DNA of 5,541 nucleotides from UBA10133 sp964348455 (lineage in GTDB: Bacteria > Patescibacteriota > Microgenomatia > UBA1400 > MFAQ01): NCBI GenBank assembly GCA_964348455.1, contig CAYGCQ010000041.1:1-5541 (forward strand). The letters are read 5' to 3'. Of this stretch, positions 3,690 to 5,541 are shown piece by piece; positions within the stretch are counted from its first letter, which is position 1; every line of letters begins with the position of its first letter. The position numbers and the translations under genes were made by a program. Below the pieces are notes generated by a model, which saw only the letters and a program-made list of their open reading frames with translations, did not search any database and had not been told where the DNA came from.

Positions 3690-5450
3690 ATGCAAACGCA
3701 ATATCGATTTTCAGTCAGGAAATTCATAATTTTTATTGTTTCACTTCTTGTTATTGGTGGACTTGCCTATATGGCATTTCGCCCGAAGAATCAACAGGTT
3801 CCAACCGGTCAGTCGCTTGATCAGTTCGCGACTGCTGCACCCCAGCAACCCGGAAATGTGATCTCAACTGCTGTGCCGCTGCAACAGGCAGGCGACCCCT
3901 CTCAGCCACAAGCAGTGGCTGCTGGAAAGTATCCTGTACTTTGTCAAGCCGGTGATGGGAAGACTCCGCTGAATGTGTCCATGGATGCTTATGGTGGTTT
4001 CTACCCTGTCGTCTACCGCATCGTAGCCATGCCGGCTTCCGATCACTACTGTATCAACTTCTTCCCGAAGTGGTACGGACCTAACTATGACATTAATGGT
4101 TGGGATGAAAATGTGGTTGAAAACAAGTTGAAGTCTAGTGAACTCGATGTCTACTTCGCTTCCAATGGTGCTCTGTCTTTGTACGATCAGAACAGCGCTC
4201 TAGTGGTCTGGAGTACAGATCAGTCAGCCGGTGCGGATAAAATCGTGGCACAGAACTATGTCGCGACCGGTCCGAAACCAAGCTTTAACGATGCACTTGG
4301 TCGTTCCATCATGGTTTCCCCTGGAAATGCGGATCACTTCTTGGTCTTGAAGATGATGCAGTCAATTGGACTTACTCCAAGCGACACTTACATCATCTAT
4401 CCTCAGGACGGCAGAGGTCCAGTAGATAATTTCAATTCCGGAAACGGTGACTTTGTTGCTTACTGGGAACCTCTGGTAAATGATGCGATAGGTCCGAATT
4501 CAACAGTTCTGGTTTCTACCAAGTGGTGGAGAACTTTGACGGACTACGTGGTAATCAGTCACCAGGCAGATGAGCAAAAAACTGAGGCCGTGGCCTACTT
4601 CTTGTCCGACATCAACGTGGCGACTCAGTACTTTACCAAGGACAACCTTGCGCAGACGGCTCAGGTGATGGCAAGCTTCGAATTTGATGGCTATAACATG
4701 GCTGACTGGATGTTCATTAATCCTGCTACCGCGTTTACCGATCTTAGCTTCCAGATGGAGAATGTAGCATTGGCCACATTGAACGATAATGCGGTAATGT
4801 TCCAGACTGATCCGACTGGTTCAAACTTGGTCATCGATCAGCTGGTGAAGAGTAACCGGACCTGGACATATGGAGAAGTTTTCAGTAATGGAAATTCAGG
4901 TTCTCTCTTTAACGGTTCGAAAATGGTGTCCAGTAAGTATGTGGCAATGCTCTTGAATGGCAACGCTTTACAAGTCAGAGGAGAGTTCAACAACGCATAT
5001 GACACTACCGAACAAACCAAGCCGCCGCAAGTGAACAGTAATACACTGATTACTTTACCGGAGCTTTTGACCTTGCCTTACAAGAACATTCAGTTTGTTC
5101 AGAACCAGGCGAATATGCTGGTACCTGGTGAAGAGGAGAAGCTTCTGAAGATGACTGAAGCGATTGCGAACTTGATGTCCGAGTCAGATGATACCGTCCT
5201 GGTTATTCGAGGTGGGGCAGGCGGTTTTTCAACTAACGCTGCTGAAATGGACTTCATCCGGAAGTTTGCATTCAGACGTTCTCAGTACATTCAGCAGTTG
5301 TTGGCCAACGAGCTGGGGATTCCGATCCAACGTATCATCGTGGACCCCAATGTGCTCGTACCTGATCACCAACCATCCCTCGATGAGCTTGACAGCTACG
5401 TGGTCGTGATCATCAAGGTGGTTAACTCTCAGGATGCGCTTAATAAGTAA
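3690..5450 (+). CDS. Membrane-anchored substrate-binding protein with C-terminal OmpA-like domain
   Basis: The protein has 586 residues. AGGAGG (3676-3681) lies eight bases before ATG. A short basic N-terminus (RFSVRK) and one hydrophobic segment (12-29) predict an uncleaved N-in signal anchor. A Gln/Pro/Ala-rich linker (about 31-80) follows. Residues about 92-330 resemble the type 2 periplasmic binding fold of the NitT/TauT/SsuA group: KLKSSELDVYFAS (146-158), then LGRSIMVSPGNAD (203-215), GLTPSD (227-232), and GDFVAYWEP (253-261). Residues 331-450 are not assigned. Residues about 465-578 match an OmpA-like peptidoglycan-associated domain by pattern, including FAFRRSQYI (526-534) with the conserved Arg530. 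The usual GHTD is GGAG (508-511), so the wall-binding Asp is absent. Cys85 and Cys121 are the only cysteines and may form a disulfide. No ABC permease or ATPase is nearby, which favours sensing or tethering over import. Ligand unknown. Confidence 0.88.
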   Translation: MQTQYRFSVRKFIIFIVSLLVIGGLAYMAFRPKNQQVPTGQSLDQFATAAPQQPGNVISTAVPLQQAGDPSQPQAVAAGKYPVLCQAGDGKTPLNVSMDAYGGFYPVVYRIVAMPASDHYCINFFPKWYGPNYDINGWDENVVENKLKSSELDVYFASNGALSLYDQNSALVVWSTDQSAGADKIVAQNYVATGPKPSFNDALGRSIMVSPGNADHFLVLKMMQSIGLTPSDTYIIYPQDGRGPVDNFNSGNGDFVAYWEPLVNDAIGPNSTVLVSTKWWRTLTDYVVISHQADEQKTEAVAYFLSDINVATQYFTKDNLAQTAQVMASFEFDGYNMADWMFINPATAFTDLSFQMENVALATLNDNAVMFQTDPTGSNLVIDQLVKSNRTWTYGEVFSNGNSGSLFNGSKMVSSKYVAMLLNGNALQVRGEFNNAYDTTEQTKPPQVNSNTLITLPELLTLPYKNIQFVQNQANMLVPGEEEKLLKMTEAIANLMSESDDTVLVIRGGAGGFSTNAAEMDFIRKFAFRRSQYIQQLLANELGIPIQRIIVDPNVLVPDHQPSLDELDSYVVVIIKVVNSQDALNK

Positions 5451-5467
5451 AACAGAAAAATCTCTAT

Positions 5468-5494
5468 ACCGGTCGCCCAGGCGACCGGTTTTTT
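5468..5494 (+). terminator. Intrinsic terminator of the two-gene unit
   Basis: ACCGGTCGC (5468-5476) pairs perfectly with GCGACCGGT (5481-5489) around CCAG, and the 3' arm runs into six Ts (5489-5494). It begins 18 bases after the stop codon of the SBP-OmpA gene. Its core GGTCGCCCAGGCGACC (5471-5486) resembles the loop of the repeat at 2633-2648. Confidence 0.9.
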
Positions 5495-5499
5495 GTACC

Positions 5500-5541
5500 C
5501 AGGAAACCCCGTACAAGGGTTTGTACTCAAACCTTGTGCGG
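5500..5541 (+). repeat. Interspersed palindromic repeat, copy 2 (cut by window end)
   Basis: It begins with the same 17 bases as 61-77. The arms 5509-5523 and 5528-5541 pair over 14 bp with one bulged G (5519) and the same U-G wobble as copy 1, around a TACT loop. The final GG of the pairing arm lies beyond the window. It starts five bases after the terminator T-tract and has the same orientation as copy 1. Confidence 0.75.

Noticed and set aside
809..5450. Rho and the SBP-OmpA protein having the same length (586 aa) as a sign of duplication
   Set aside because: They share no domain or sequence similarity, so the equal length is coincidence.
2999..5516. Short antisense and alternate-frame ORFs over genes 2 and 3, including 5188-5409 plus
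   Set aside because: All lie within well-supported coding regions and lack independent ribosome binding sites.
1..5541. CRISPR array, phage genes or transposase
   Set aside because: There are no regularly spaced direct repeats, and no integrase, transposase or phage structural motifs in any frame.

Overview
The window looks like a metagenome-assembled chromosome fragment from an uncultured bacterium. It contains a run of ten Ns at 710-719, so the true length there is unknown. My best guess is Patescibacteria (Candidate Phyla Radiation). The clues are a Rho with a long disordered N-terminal extension and no recognisable Rho_N helical domain, short palindromes of the ATTCCGGG...CCCGGAAT and GCTTCGG...CTCGCAATGAC types, and an envelope protein whose nearest recognisable parts are a substrate-binding fold and an OmpA-like domain. 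No UGA codon is read through, so the standard code fits. The taxonomic call is inference (about 0.6).

Positions 1-808 hold no convincing protein gene. The region is dense in small palindromic repeats. Inside it, a near-consensus sigma70-type promoter (TTGACA-N18-TATACT, 265-294) faces a strong intrinsic terminator (584-611), with a chain of small hairpins between them. This is a candidate structured RNA of about 310 nt. From 612 onward comes the rho leader: a TTGACA hexamer that runs into the N gap, then a C-rich, G-poor unstructured stretch directly before the rho start codon that resembles a Rho-utilisation site.

Positions 809-2569 encode transcription termination factor Rho (586 aa). The motor core is intact, but the classical RNP1 RNA-binding residues are replaced, and a copy of an interspersed repeat is translated in frame within the disordered N-terminal extension. 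Positions 2570-2897 form an intergenic region with another palindromic repeat, an inverted repeat, and a strong promoter (2799-2828).

Positions 2898-5450 form a probable two-gene unit. The first gene encodes a 236-aa soluble, mostly helical protein of unknown function. The second encodes a 586-aa membrane-anchored protein combining a NitT/TauT/SsuA-like substrate-binding fold with a C-terminal OmpA-like domain. The two are separated by a perfect GC-rich hairpin that may lower expression of the second gene, and the unit ends at a clear intrinsic terminator (5468-5494). No ABC permease or ATPase is present, so the binding domain looks like an orphan used for sensing or wall tethering. The window both begins and ends with copies of one repeat family (61-105 and 5500-5541), in the same orientation.
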